A stretch of 64,000 nt of DNA from Chamaea fasciata (lineage: Eukaryota > Chordata > Aves > Passeriformes > Sylviidae), in contig JARCOQ010000012.1 in NCBI GenBank assembly GCA_029207755.1, positions 4,944,001 to 5,008,000 on the forward strand, in the 5' to 3' direction. Positions 25,691 through 39,777 of the stretch are shown piece by piece (position 1 is the stretch's first letter; each line of letters opens with the position of its first letter). The translations under genes were made by a program, and so were the position numbers. The notes below the pieces were generated by a model, which was not told where the DNA came from, made no database searches, and was given only the letters and a program-made list of their open reading frames with translations.

Positions 25691-28600
25691 AAATTCCTCT
25701 TTTTGAAAATCTTGAACTCTGTATGCTTTTCTTTCCCAGTGGAAGAGAAATGCAGCAGTGTGAGCAGAAGAGACTCTGCTGTCAGAGTGGGCTACACAGG
25801 TATTTTGGGGGTGTGTGGCAGGGTTTTGGTAGTGGGGGTCTCCAGAGGTGGCTTCTGTGAGCAGCTTCCCCCACGTCCAGTGAAGGCCCAAGAGAGATCC
25901 AGCGCTGGCCAAGGCTGTGGGGAAACAGGGAGAGAGTTCTGGAGTGAAGTGAAGGCTGGGAAGAAGGGAGGGTGTGGGAAAGGTGTTTCAAGGTTCACTC
26001 TTTGTTTTGCACTATTGACCCACAAGTCTTTTGTTGTATTTCCTCACTCCATCCAGCTGAGGATGGGAAGGATTAAACCATTCTTGGTGGGCATCTGTTC
26101 CCTTGGGGAAGAGAGTGCTGAGGGATGGCAACTGTCATGTCAAAATGCAGTTTAGCCTGTGCCAAACTGAGCAGCTATCTCAGCTAACAGATATTGAGCG
26201 TTTGGTTCTTTCTTTTCCCCAAATGGTTTTGTTTAATTGTGCATTTCAGAGTACTGCAGCCTGTAGCTAGCAGAATAGGAAAGGGGTGGAGGGGCTGGAA
26301 TTCAGGGGCAAGCCAAGCTGTGGACAGCTAAAAGAACTGGGCTGGCTGAGTGCTGGACTGGGTTACTGTGCATAACTGGATGCCCCAACGACCTCCTTTC
26401 TTCCTTCTCTGAAGGATACTCTTCATATTGCCATTTCCCTTCCTAATTTGTAGATTTCCTTTCCTCCCTGATTCAGCTTTGACAATGACTTTTGCTGTGC
26501 AGATGTGGAAATTATCCATACATCGAACAGTATCTCTTGAAATACTCCGGAAAGTTTTGATACATAGACAATTTTTCACCTGGTATTTAGGTCTTTTGAG
26601 GTGGCCCTAAAACAGAACCTGTACTGTTCCCACAGTCATAACGATTGAAGAGTAAGCTTTTTTCTCAACAATCTAGAGGTTCTAGATCAGTCTTTCGAGG
26701 CTACAAACCTTAAAGTCATCGCTGCCTCCTGCACAGGCAGGCACCTGTGGAATCTCTGAGACATGGCTCTGTTTTGTTTCAGGACTGGATGTTATAATCA
26801 CCTTGTGCTGCTGAAGTTCTTTGTGAGTTTCAATCTCTACCAGCAAGTTGCTGCTAAACTCCCTTTTCAATACTTAACTTTGAATTTTGGAAAAATAGGC
26901 CAAAAATGTGTCCTGTTTTTTTTTAGTAAAATGCACAAAATGGACAGTTCACGTGACAAAAGCCATAAAAGAGCTTTTGTTTAAAACAAGAGGCACTGTT
27001 TCTCTGCAGGTGTTTGCAGGAGGGGAAAGCTGCAAGGGTAGCATTTGTCAGTTTAAATAATAAGCACAGAACTGTGTATCTTCCCCCACCAATGATTCTT
27101 CCAGTGAGTACAATGATGAAGGAAATTGAATTCAAACATCAGCTTATTCCCATGCTAATTAGTGCACTCCCCGGCTCTCGCACAAGATAACAGTAATCCA
27201 AACAGAATCGAAAGCAACTTCTGCGGGGTTTTGGTGGTTAACACTGTAATTGTACTATTTTAGAGTAGGTGTGAGTGTGGCTTTGGCGGTACGGCCCAGG
27301 CTCGGGGCTGGTGTTAATTGCTGTGATGGCGAGAGAAACTGCCCCAGGGACTCTGTCTATCTGTTTATCTCCACTCTCCCCTAGGCTACTTCCCTGACTT
27401 AATCCCTCCCCTATCCAGCTTAGAAAAGCATTTCTTTTCCTCATTTAAGATTCTGTAGACCCTTCATATTTAGTATTAGTATAAAGAGGAAACAGAGCCC
27501 CAGGAGAAAGATCAGAGTTTCTGTTCTGTTGAGGCGTCAGAGTCATTCTTCCCTTAATGAAGAGAAACAGCAGGATGGATAAAAAATCAATGACTTCAAA
27601 ATAAATTGGGCTCTTAATTTCAGTTTAAGAAAGTCTTTCTTGAATGAAACTTCAAAATTAAGTTTTAAATCCACATTGAGTCCAATTTATTCTGAAGCAT
27701 TAAATAATTCAAAGTTAAAAAAAACCCAAAACAACCCAAAACCCAAAATGTGTTGCTGGCAAGGTGCTCACATCAGGTCAGTGAATCACTTGTTACCAGT
27801 GGAAAGAACACAGTTCTCCTATGTTCCATTTCATTCAGTGTTCACAATTTCGTTCAGTGGTTAAAGTCAATAGGTGGAACACTGAGAGAAGTTTTCATTG
27901 TGTGCTCTTCAGTTATCTTCCTAAAGAAGGTAACAATATTAAAATTTTGTCTCAAAATTAAATATATCCATTTTGCCATGTCTGTCACAGAGTCTCTGAA
28001 AAAGCACTATGCTTGTTTTACTATAAGCACAATGGTTGGAAACAACCATTGCAAGTCAAGCCTTCCTTTGTTGATTAAAACAACTAATTTGAAAAGGAAG
28101 ATGTAGTTTGATAACTGTATGTTTTCCCCTTGGATTAATTTTAATTTATAAATATTGCATTATAATCCACATTTTTGTACCTTGTTACCTTCTGTAGTTG
28201 CTTTAATAGATGTGCATAGTTAGAAAGCCCTTTGTGCAGACAAAATGAAGTTTTTATACTTAGTCATAAATCAGCATGCTTTAAAAATGACCAGCCTGAG
28301 ATACCCAGCCTCACCTTAGGAAAACAACAGGAATAGTGATGCAAAACAAGACAAAACCAAACCAGCTTTCTGCCTGTTGACTAAAAGGTCATGATTCTCT
28401 ATCACACTGTTCTGTTCTCAGCCTTCACGTAACTTGCTAAAACAGCCACAGGTCCAGCTTTAATGTGCAATCAACCTATAACACGTTATAGGACAGGTTA
28501 TTCAGTGGAAAAATGACATTGCCACCACCTTTTGACATGTTTTTAACACTCTTGAAAAACAAGGGCCCAGACATCTGCCATGGAGGAGGATGGTGTGTGG

Positions 28601-31600
28601 GCAGAGCCTGCTCTTTGATTCACACACATCCTTGATTTCTCTTTCATTCCAGGAAGTGAGACTACCTGTCCTTCCTTAGCAAGATACCTCTGTGCATGTG
28701 GCCATTATCTGGGTAGAGAAAACACACAGCAGCCCCCGCCGATGAGCTATTGGTCAGCAAATCTGCAGGAAACAAGAACGGGAGGAAGAATTTGCTCAGA
28801 AGGCTGAGCAGATCTTCACAGCCCAAATTAAAATATTGCCACTTATGGATTTGAGTTGTTTCCAGTGTCAGTAAATGGAAACACGTCGTGGTTGTAGGGC
28901 CTGGAGGTGTGCTCAATCTGCCTTCAGGCCTCACTGCCAGCCTTTGCACTAGCAGGGAAAATTCACTTTGGAACTGAAAAAATCCTGGCAGATCCGGAAA
29001 AAAGTAAAAGTGGACTGTCATTGAGCACTGCAGAGTAAAGACCTAATCTGGATTTGGGTTCTGATTTTTAATGCTGCTGTATCATGGGCTGGGGGGACGC
29101 TGTTATGTGACTTTTCCAACATGTGCAATGTTTGTGTGAAAAGGCAATACTGTAGTGCAAAGAAAAGAAGTTCCATGTTTGCACATGCAGTTGTTTCAGG
29201 ATTTACCCCAATAAGAACTACTGATGGGAGCAACATTTCTGCTTACACACCAATATCCTTGTTTCTTTCGTAAAAGCTTTTTCCCCCTTCCTCCCCTGCT
29301 CCCATCCCCCTGTTGTCTTTGTGCCTAGTATTTTTCCACACTTTATTTCCTAAAAGACTAGCAGGTTTGACGATGCATTGTGATTTCTTTTCTACAGGGC
29401 TTTATGAAGGAAGCTGGAGGCAGTTCTCATTAGTCTCACTGACATCTTTTATCACTTATCAGAGGAACAAGCAAACGGAGAGCAATTCCTTTGATCATGG
29501 CAAAAGTAGAAAGAGTATTAAAAACCCTATGAAGATTCACTAAGTAGAAAGTGGAAAAGACAGTCTGTGGCATGTTTCAAAGTAGTAACATGATTTAAAG
29601 TTGCCAGATTTGCTTGTATATATTAAAGAATTGTTAATGATGCTACATTTTACATGCATCCTTAGGTCTTTGTTTTTTTGTTTTCATTTGTTGTTTTTTT
29701 TGACTGGCAAAGGAGTTCTTAGGTAGAACGGATGGATTAAATCAATTGAAAAATATCTCTAAAAGGTGAGCTGTGTCAGAGAGGAATTCTGTGATTCAAT
29801 GAAAATTCTTGAAAATAAAAATAAGGTTGTAACGGTAGCACAATGGATTGAAAAAGAAACTCGCTCTCATGGGAGAATGTTAAGAAATCTTAAGAATTCC
29901 TTTTCTTTAGGAGGCATTCTGTGGTGAATCAATGCATGTTTGTGAAGACTGCATATAGGAACTGCAATGCTTGCAATTATCCATGTATACCTGACTGCCT
30001 AGCTCTGACCTCAGAGTGCTGCTGCTTCTTCATTCTGTGGAGAAAAAAAAGACTTTTTTCAGTGGTTCTGAGTATTGATTCACCTACCATGATGTCCTTG
30101 TCTCATGCCTTGCATCATTACCAACAGGGCATGGACAAAGACAAGTGACTCTACTTTCCTACCCACAGCTAATGAGCGTTATGTACTCCAGATCCACTGG
30201 TGTTTTTCTGTATGGCTGTAGCTCAGTTTTTCACTGATTAAAAATCCCTTCTCAGTTTCTATGTGGTGATCAGCTCATATCTCAAAGCATGAGCTTTGAT
30301 TCAAATTGCCCTTGAAAATCCATTTCTCAACCTAGGAAAATACAGAGATTACAACTATTTAGGCATTTTTTCAGCAGGGACTCTGTGCTAGCCTTGTCCC
30401 TGTAGCATTTTTTATTACCATAGCTGATTTTTAACTATGTTGATTTTGATTTGGAGGCAATATAATTAGATGCATTTCTGTAGCACCTTTTGTGCAAGCA
30501 TCCCAGAGCACTTTCTGATCAAGCTAAAATTAGCTCTGAACTACATACAAATTCCAAAAAGATTGATTTAAAAAACCCAACAAAACAACAATTTAAAAAA
30601 TCCCACCAACTGATAAAGAGAATGTAGACGTTTATGCAGTCAGTTCAAAGTTGAAACAGGCAGAGGGGCAAATTCTCGCTTATGCCAGAGTAAGAGGATG
30701 AGGTAATTCAAGGCATTGCTTTCTAGCAAGTTTGGGGTGTGATTCTCCAGGCACAGCAACGCTCTGCACTGACTCTGCTGGCCAGAAGGAATTGGGTGAG
30801 TGCAGTGAATGATCTGGAGGTGGCAGGTGAAGCAATACGCGGGTGGGTTATCAGATCTCCCTTTGTGTACACATTGTTCTAACCTTTGCTGCTTCTGATA
30901 AGGAATGGGAAAGCCACACATGCGGCTTTGTGACACATGGCCTCGGTCATCCTTAAGGAGGACAGTGGGAGAAATAAACAAATAGCTTTGAGGGACATGA
31001 CTCATGGATCCAAAATGATACAAATGTTTTTGCAGAGCAAGGGGCTTGGAGATAAAGGAAACTTCAATTGGTTTCTCAGGATTGAAAAAGGAAGATTGTT
31101 GCCAGAAGCTGTCAGGAGGGACAGGGTGACATGCTGAGGAAGGAGGATAAGAGTTACTTTTTTTTTTTTTCTAGACCTGGAGATCTTAATGAAAATCAGA
31201 CTAGCATATGACCTCTTTTATTGTTGCAAGAATTCCTTTGATCCTTTTCTTTTCAATAAGTAGAAAGTCTCTTTAAGGCAGTAATTTGATCATCACTATT
31301 GTGTCCTCATGGAAAAGAACTGTAGGTTGTGAAGATACATCAAAATAGCAGAGAGATGCTGCCAGAAATAGGTGCTGGTGGTCCAGACTAACAGAAAGGG
31401 AACTGAAGGTAGGTGCTTCACTGCTCTTACTAATAGTGATCCTACATATTTGGTAGCAGCTCTGCCTGTCCTGAAGGTCACACTGGGGGAATTCCACCTC
31501 CATGACTTGTCCTTGTTGCTTTCTGAGCAGTGAGACAAAGGGTATCAGTGGCAATCTCAAATCATGGCAACTTGTAACCAGTGCAGGTGCTTCGGGGTCG

Positions 31601-33343
31601 TCTCCAACAGGCAGGAAAGCCTTAAGTGGCAGTGAAGAAAAGGGAGAGACATTTTAAAGCTGCACTGTTAAGAAAAACAGTATTTGAAGTCTGGCATTTG
31701 TTACAAAGGAGAATGAAAAAATATGTAGAGGAAAAATCAGATTTTCAAATGCATCTGTACAAGGAGACATAAGCTCTTGTAAGCATAGCTAATAGATTCA
31801 GAAAGTTGTATTTTCTGCAGAGATGTGCTTTCTAACACTTGCTGGCCCAGACTGTAGCTGAGCATTTACTACAGGGTGCAGCTGAGCTGTACTGCAGGGC
31901 GGGCAGGGAGCACGTATGCCTGAGAAAAGCTCAGAGGGTGAGATTTTTTAGGTTTCTAAGGCTGTGTGTGCTGTTATGAAAATAAGAAGTTTACCAAAAG
32001 AAGAAGAAAAATTGTGGAGAGGGAATGCCTTCAGACTACAGTGTTAAGTGAATAAATCCCATCTGAGGACAGACCAACAGCACAGGTCAGCTGGGAAGTT
32101 GAGGGCACCTCTGGAGCTTGTCCTGCTGCAGCCAGTCCTGTCTTGATGCTGCAGTGAATCAATCGTCAAATGAGGCAATGGTGAGGGGAGAGATGGTCAG
32201 TGTTCTAGACTTAGAGACCTTTCCATAGCTAGCAAATCTATTTTGCTCCAAATATAATTGCAGTGTTTGAGGCAGAGGGAATGGGGTGGGAGGAGGGAGC
32301 AGAGGGGTCTCTGGAGCCACACAGTGATGTTGTGAAACAGATGCAAAATAGCAGCTATAAATACATCCAGTGGAATGACTGAACCTCTGGAGTGACACAT
32401 AATCTGCCCAGCTCTACCACAGGGTTCCTCTGACAGTGGTTGGCTGTGTAATTGCGCTTCGTCTCAACTTTCCACTTGATGCATTTGCCGTGTTACTGCT
32501 CCCTCATCCTCTCCATTGTGAGCATCAGTGGCCAACACAGGGAAAACATGCTGAGATGAGAGACAGAAAATCCTGCTGCCTTCATGCTCTGCCTCTTGCC
32601 TTAGGTTTTGAAGGGGCTTGGGGTGGCAGCAGCAAACAAATGTTGTTTCAGAGTGTTCTGCCTTCCAAAAGGAAAATGAATTCCTTCCCTATACAGAAGA
32701 TTTATATGGCAAATTAGGTCAGTTTTCATTAAGCTACTGCACAGCAGGACAAATCATAATTTTAAATACATTTCAAATCTAAGTACATGTAAAATACATT
32801 CTGATGCAGTACAAATCAAGCCTCTTACAGTAGCTACATAATAATCAAGGAATAAGTTAGTTGGGCTTACTGCTGCTTGTGAAGACTGTATAATTAATAC
32901 TGTTGTTTATGTTTACTTATAACCAAGTATCCTCACTGCTATCTTCTTAGGATAAGAGAAATATAAATGCATAAACAAAACCAGTTTTCCCTGTCAGTCT
33001 CTCTGGGGTACTGTTTTTACCAAAAAGATCTGGATGACCCTTTGTTCTCAAAAGGAGATGAAATGAATGAAAACTTACACCCTTATGCAACTGACCAACC
33101 ATTTGTTTCTTTTCCTAGATTTTTTTCTCTGTCTTCTTGTTTCGGAAATAACAAACTTTTTTTCCTGGCTACACCTTTTTGAGTCTCCTTTTTTGATCAT
33201 CACAATTTAGTTTCATGGCAGACTTTATAATCTCATGGCACCAGAGCCCTCTGCCAAGGTTTATGCAGATTTAAAGCCTGGATTAAACTTGCCCAGTATT
33301 TATAAAATGTTCTGAACATATGAAGCACTATAAAAGCACTGTA
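25691..33343. other. Intergenic, no gene recognised
   Basis: A TAAT-rich patch at about 27,140-27,240 could be regulatory. A string at 30,481-30,522 (TAGCACCTTTTGTGCAAGC then CAGAGCACTTTC) faintly resembles an old amniote repeat. Otherwise the stretch is unique-looking with short unrecognised frames. Confidence 0.45.
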
Positions 33344-33411
33344 TCTTTTTTTTCCCTTCCCTCCCCCCTCCCCCCTTTTTTTTTTTTTTTTTCTTCTTTT
33401 CCTTCCCTTCC
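33344..33411 (+). repeat. 68-nt uninterrupted polypyrimidine tract
   Basis: Every base from 33,344 to 33,411 is C or T, with a C-rich middle and a long T run. Such a homopurine/homopyrimidine stretch may form triplex (H-DNA) structures and is prone to length change. The lysine/arginine-rich minus-strand frame across it is an artefact. Confidence 0.9.
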
Positions 33412-36394
33412 ATGACTTCTGGAAGAAACTGAATAGGAAGGAGGTAGACACCCCTTCAAAGATTTCACCTCCTGAGACTATTCTTTCAAAGACTTTGGCA
33501 AAGTCTTCCTGCCTTTTACAGCCTCTGGACTGCCCAGTTCCCTCATGCTGTTTCTAAAAGCTAGCAGATGCTGCAGACACCTTTTGTAAAAAAAAATATC
33601 TTGATGTAGGGGGAGGCTGCTTTCAAACTCTGGTCTGCAGCTGGCAGGGGGAGAAGCCAGTCTCCAAATCCAGGCCATCCCAGCAACTTGATAAAAATCA
33701 TTAGCACAACTCAAGGAGCTGCAGGCCTATGCTGGATCTGCTGTGTTTCTCAGGGGCTGCTTCCAAAACCATTTCTATGTTTTGCTGCTTAAAGCACAGA
33801 TAAAGGAGATGACTGGGAACTATGGTCCAGGTTTCATCATCACCTCTTCCCCTTCTGTGTGATCAACCAGAGGACAATACTCAAAATCAAATCATGCCTA
33901 TGGATACTGTTTGCTGTGTATTTATGTCTGTACAATTAACAGATGTATTTTATAGTAGTTGGACTCAGAATCAAATCTCGTTTTCACACTTGGGAGTGCA
34001 GCTTTTTTAAAATGGAGTCATTGAACTTTCCCCAGCACTATTCAGAAGGCATTATGGGCCCATTTATTTTTACTTCCCTCCCCCCATTATTTGATAGTTC
34101 TTTTAAGAGTTGTGAGTTTTACTTGGTTCCTTTTGATCAGAAGGAAAAGGTACTGTAGGAACTGAGACGCTGCAGTGATTCTGGCTTTGAACTCACCAGG
34201 TCTAAAAGCCTGCAAGAACATTTTCTCTTTCAGCTTTCCAGCCGGCTCCTAGAGCTGCCTGATAAAGGGCTGTGGTAAATTGTCCTGAAGGACAGCTGGA
34301 GAGCAAGGCGCTACAGTCTGAACCCACAATGGAGCTGAGACATATATATTTAGTTTAATCATATTAAAATTTAAATGTTAGACTTCAGAGTAGATTTTTT
34401 TAAAAAATAAAATTCAAGTCATTAAAAAAGTTCTCTGTTCCATTCCCTTGAGCTCGCAGGGTCCTGAGCTCCTGAAAATGCTGCGGCTCCATCTAGTGGC
34501 ACTGCAGCCCCTGCCAAGCCTTGGGAATCACTGCCACCCAGGAAAAATAGTGGGATTTAAATCCCGCATTTTCAGTAAAATTCTTCAATATTTCCCATCA
34601 CAGAGTCGTGCACCGCCTGGAATAAAAAAAAAAAAATTCAATTACACTAGTTTAGAGAGAAGATGTGATGATGATGTGGAAGTTCATCCAGTGTATTTCT
34701 CTGCAACATTTTTCTGAATAATCACAGACTGACATATATATCCCTATTTCTAATAAAAGAAGGTTGCATGTTTAAAACTGACCCTCCTTCTCTCTCTCTG
34801 TATATAAAACCGTGTGGTGCTTGGAAAAGTAATTTTGATCCGAATTGCTTAAACACTTGGCAAACATTCATTAAGCATCGAAACATTCAAATTTTCTTGC
34901 TCTCTCCCCTCATCAATCATCTGTCTGTCCACACATCCACTGAGTACAGAGATTGTGCACGTGTTTATGCAGACAGTAGAACTTATTCTGCTCTCAACTA
35001 CATTATAACTTAATTTATTTCAGTGTAGCTACTCTCAGCCCTTACTGGTCTGACATGAAAAGTTGTGTCTTGTGTATCCATAGAGTATATACATATTCAC
35101 AAAGTGTGATGAACATATGCTGTAATGTGATCTTAATGTAAATAGGTTGGTTCTTTGGGGTTCTCACCTCATCCAGATGGGAATTGACATTCAGTATTTT
35201 ACACCATTACAACTGTGTTTAGTTTTTCAACACATCTTGCTCCTGCCTTTGATCTAATAAAAAAATAAACATTCTTGATTTGATTTGCTCAGCTGCTGTC
35301 TCAGCCACGAAACCTAGATTTCATCTTGTGTCCTGAACTCGACTCCCATGCTAATTGTACAAATCTGTTGAATTCAATAAATGTATTTAGCCTTATTAAG
35401 ATTCAGGAAAGCAAATATTATCCTCCAGTGATGCAGCAGATAACAGGAGTTAATAACAAGTATGTGATAAAGATCACAGGATTCCCTGTAAACAAGATGC
35501 TGCACTGCACAGAGAGCATCTTGTCTGCATATGTTTCAGAAGCAACTAGGCATCCTCATGGGCTTCTTTAGTTATTTTAGAAAGTTGTGTAAACAGTATT
35601 ATCTACTTAATGCCCCAAATGATATCATAATTGATATGGAAATGGGGCAAAGCTCAATAGATCGTAATGCAACTCTCCGTGGACTCTTGGAGATGATCTG
35701 CCCAGATTTTATTTAAATTTTCTTCTCACTTGTATGCAGACTGTGGTTTGTTAGACATGCTAAGCAGATGTTGGTTGGACAGCATTTTTTTTTACCTTTT
35801 TTCCTGGGAAAAAGTGAATTGTGGATTTATACTTGGATTTTTATCTGTCGTAGGTATACTTCAGAGATGTCAATAGCAATCGGAAAAGTAAGACCGTACT
35901 GCAAAGCTCTGATGTGCTGCTGTTGAGAAAAGTGGATAATAACAGTTTGCTGATGTATACAGTACTCTGTAGTGGTTGTGTGATTCCTCTTGTTTAGACT
36001 TCAAGAGTACAGGAAAGAAATTTCAAAGTTCTAAGAAATACTTAATACTGGAGAAAATGTATTTGAAAATATTTTTCTGTTCCTTCTCGTGGAAAATGAT
36101 ACTGAAGTCTGTAGGTTTTTTATATATTCGAAAAATCTCTTAGGCTAGGCTTTTGCTTTTTTATTTTTGTAAAGTCGTGGTTAAAATATTTGTGCTATTC
36201 AACCGCTCATTAGTTCTTCAAATATATTAATTAGTCAGAAATGTTTTCTCTTGCAGCGATCTCAGGCAGTTTTCTCAGGTGTGTGACACCAGGCACAAGT
36301 GAAGCTGTGTTGTGGCTGTTCATGCAAGAGGTACTTAAGAACACACGACTGTGACACGCCTCTTTTTGCAAAGCCAGTTGTGCTTCGGTATTTC
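33412..36394. other. Intergenic, no gene recognised
   Basis: Unique-looking AT-rich sequence. The CTCF-like core at 34,488-34,499 (minus) matches 11 of 12 consensus positions, which is not remarkable on its own. No exon is supported. Confidence 0.45.
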
Positions 36395-36505
36395 TTCAGG
36401 CAGTCAGTGTGGTCTCCAGACCACTGTATTAGACTTTGGGAAAAATCACTTCTTGTACTTGTACCACAATTCCCCCAGCTGTAAAATGGGGAAAATGATA
36501 CGCTG
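36395..36505 (+). mobile_element. MIR-like SINE fragment, sense
   Basis: The stretch TTAGACTTTGGGAAAAATCA is followed about 50 bp later by CAGCTGTAAAATGGGGAAAA. These match, in order and spacing, the MIR core-to-3' segment ('gaccttgggcaagtcac ... tcatctgtaaaatgggga'). MIR/L2-type elements are ancient in amniotes, and this copy is degenerate. An L2-type 3' end is the main alternative, since the two share related tails. Confidence 0.6.
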
Positions 36506-37999
36506 GAACGTAAAGCTAAAATGTAAGTAAAATGTAGCTTTAGAGAAGAGGCCAAAGCAATATTGGTAGTCTAAAGAAATCTGAGATTTGATTAGTTGAT
36601 CAAAGACACTTACTGGGCTTGTGACACTGCCAAGAGCAGAGCCTGGGTCTCAAGACCTTCAGCTGGAGACTGACTCCAGACACCTTCCAGGTATGGAGAA
36701 TGGCTGATGAGGGTTAATGATGCAAACAGGACAAATGCCAGCAAATGCTTGTTTCCATCTATTTCATTAAACTGAAGAAATATTTTGTAAAAAGGACGCG
36801 TTGCTTGGGGAGACAGGAAAAGGATGAAATGGGTTTATTTATAAAACACGGTTTTATCACCCAAATATTGTACAGCAGTGAAGAGTGGAAGTAAAATGGC
36901 TGTGGGGAAGCAGGAACTACCTGCTTAGTTAATTTATGTTACGCTTTTGCATATGTGGCAGTGATGAAGTTTCCTTCTTCCAAAATACTCTCACTGCTGC
37001 AATCCTGTTCCCTTTCGCTGGCCTGGCACCTGGAGGGGTAAGATGTGTGCTCTGGGGACAGCACATGATCCCCTTGGAGACTGCATAAGCATTTCAACCA
37101 ATGTTTCTCCAGTGGCGTGTCAACAGGAGTAAATGAGGGCAACAGGTAAGCAAGAGATAGATGTGCATGAAAATGGCAGCTGTTTCTCTTTTGAGCCATC
37201 CTCAAAACATTATTCAGAGGAAAACTAAGACAAGGTGGCTGGTGTAGAGCACCCATTCCATTGTTTTATATCTTATGGAAAAGCCAGGACAACACAGCAA
37301 CACTGCTCTATTGCTGCAAAGGTAATGGGAAAGATGCTAATCTTGTCTGACTGCCTGCAAGAAATCTGTCCTGTCTGCCTACACATTTCTGACTGTGGAA
37401 GAGAAACCCATGGACAGGCAGAGGGAACCTGGTCCTTGTAGGTCCTTACCAGTGGAAGACAGTATGGGATCAGGAGTGCCATTACCTTTTAGTTTTATTA
37501 CATGCAACTCACTTTGCTGTAAAAATCAACTGAAAAAGGATATGCAGAAGTTGACTCCTGCAATGTGTGTATAAGGAAGCAGAATTCTTTGGCAGGTCTA
37601 ACCACTCTCGGAGATTTTACAGCTGAGAAATTGAAATTTGTGGATTGTTTTTGGGGCTGATCAGCCAGCTTGGTCTCACTGCAGTACAATGTAATACAGA
37701 GATAATTTTGTAACTTCTCTAGTTTATAAGGAAATAACACCTGATTCTAAAATAAGACTGCATTGGTACAGAAACTGCAATCCACAATAAGCACACAGGT
37801 TTGGCAACTCAATACCTCTTAAATTCTCTTCTGCCTCAAGACATCCTTGAGAACTGGAATAGGCTTGTATGAATCAAAGTTGTCTCTACCCTAATTTCCA
37901 AGTTAAATCCTGGACTTAACTTATTTGGTCAAGTTTCACAGCTGTCCTGTTCTCTGAGTACTCAAAACCTGAATGAGGAAACTTTATGGGGAAGTACTT
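36506..37999. other. Intergenic, no gene recognised
   Basis: No frame or repeat was recognised between the two MIR-like fragments. Confidence 0.45.
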
Positions 38000-38100
38000 A
38001 GTGAGGAAATAGGGGCACAGAGATTAAGTTACTTGTGTTAAGTTCAGACCAAGTCTGTGGCTGAGCTCCAGGTGAAATCCAGGCTCTGTGGATCCCCATT
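38000..38100 (-). mobile_element. MIR-like SINE fragment, antisense
   Basis: The order GAGGAAATAGGGGCACAGAG, ATTAAGTTACTTGTG, then GGCTGAGCTCCAGGTGAAAT matches the reverse complement of MIR ('gaggaaactgaggcacagag ... ttaagtgacttgccc ... cagagccgggattcgaac'). It is degenerate and immobile. Boundaries are approximate. Confidence 0.6.
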
Positions 38101-39454
38101 TGTTGCCATAAGTATCTTAGCTTTTTCTTTCCGAGGATTTTTAATGTAATCTCTGGGGAGATTAATAAATCTTCCATCTTACAGATGTGCTGATTTTCTG
38201 GTAATTGTCCTTGCTAGACATCAAGAACTTATGGACCTTCTAATCTTGTGGTCAGCTGCAAGGTGAGGGTCTGTGGGTGCAGGTTGATATCCATAGACCA
38301 TCCCACAGAAACTGAGAGAATCCACGAGAACTGTGCCTGGGATGCTGCACACAAGGATGGGAGGGGACAAAAGGGAGGCAATATTTTTTTCCTAATCTTT
38401 CATTTTTCCATCACAATCTGTTGTGGAGTTAGAGCAGTGTGAAGGCCATGCTTCGTTTCTGCCTGAGCTTGAAACTGCCTGAGTGTGATGCAGACCCCAG
38501 ACATGCTTTTGTCTTCACTGCTTTGTTACTGATTCACACAGCCTCTAAGAAGGTGTTACCTTTGATCCGTTTTAACTGTCCTGCAATATGCTATGTTGTG
38601 GGAAGATTAGCCCTTAAGTCCCTTAATTAATTACTCTTAATTCTATTACTTCTGGTATAGCTAGAAAAAATAATAATTGTCAAATAACAAATAATCCATG
38701 TATTTTGCATTTAATGCCTAGCTGTTAATAGCTACTTAAAATATTAACTTTCCACCCTAGACAGTCCTATTATTCTGTATTATTTTCAAGACACCCTTCT
38801 TGTAATGCACAACAAAGTTTTTCAGCTCCAGTGCACTTCCAATTAGCTGGATCTTTCATGTCTTGGGAAGGTAAATTAATACAGTTATTCCTAATTTATA
38901 GACAATGTCATTGTGGTGCAGGAAGTATCTGTAACGGGTGTACAGGGCTGAAAGTACTCAGTGGACTATGTTCAGCAGAGGATAATGACCCATGCTAGAT
39001 AATGACATGCTAAGTACAATATTCATGAGAATTAATTTACCAGATCGTTAAAATAAGTGTATGGGAGAGACCTTAGACTTGAGGGGAATTACAGAGACAG
39101 GCAAGCAAACAATAATGTGCCTTCAATGCAGAAAGTCATAAAACTGTTAGTTACAAAAGGGAAATAAAGTGTATTCCCTCATCTGTGGTGGAATGATCAT
39201 CATTTGTATTTTTTGCTCCCACCAAAGTTGATTGTAAACTTTTCCCCTCCTCCTGCCCACAGCAGCTGAATTCAGTGGGAACAGGACCAACCCCACCATG
39301 CTCAGAAATGGCAAAATGCCATTTGGTGGGGCTCCAGCTGGAGGAGAAAAAACCTACATTCAGTGCCGGAAGTTGCACCCTTTAGATTGCATCTACCAAG
39401 AAGATATTTTTCTTCTTGGAAAGGAAGTTGCTTCCACATCAACAAGTAACGCCT
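38101..39454. other. Intergenic, downstream of SNX20
   Basis: A plus-strand frame at 39,298-39,486 is unrecognised. It includes a small hairpin with arms at 39,306-39,313 and 39,317-39,324 around a 3-nt loop. Nothing here can be assigned. Confidence 0.4.
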
Positions 39455-39777
39455 CTGATTCTGTAGATTTTCAAGTGCTTTATTAATTGTATTTTCTTAT
39501 TCTGATTTTCACACCAAACAAGCTATGTTCAAAATAACCAAATTGTAAATGATTATTTTCTTGCAAATTTCCTTCAAAAAACCTTAATGTGCTCCTCAAG
39601 TACTCCTCATTTCTGTACAGTAAATGTAATGTATTCCAACATAGATGCTAATGTCCCTTTGAACATAAAAGATATTTAATTTATTTTTTTTCCTATTAAT
39701 ACTTATGCAAGCCAAACAGGCAATTTCCAGTTCTCACTCTTTCAAGAGTTTGGTCTTTCATTAAATTTTTCTTGTGC
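39455..39777 (-). other. SNX20: Probable 3' UTR of SNX20 with two AATAAA signals
   Basis: On the minus strand, canonical AATAAA hexamers lie at 39,685-39,680 (about 93 nt after the stop) and at 39,484-39,479. Either could direct cleavage, giving a short or a roughly 320-nt 3' UTR. The distal limit given here is an estimate. Transcript evidence would be needed to choose. Confidence 0.45.

Noticed and set aside
25517..26155. 212-codon plus-strand open frame
   Set aside because: Its first half is generated by a T/C-rich low-complexity tract and its second half by an unrelated GC-richer patch. No domain and no splice or promoter context.
1..39000. Search for NKD1 exons (EF-hand region, His-rich C-terminus)
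   Set aside because: No segment resembling these was seen. NKD1 probably lies to the left of the window. Very short exons could have been overlooked.
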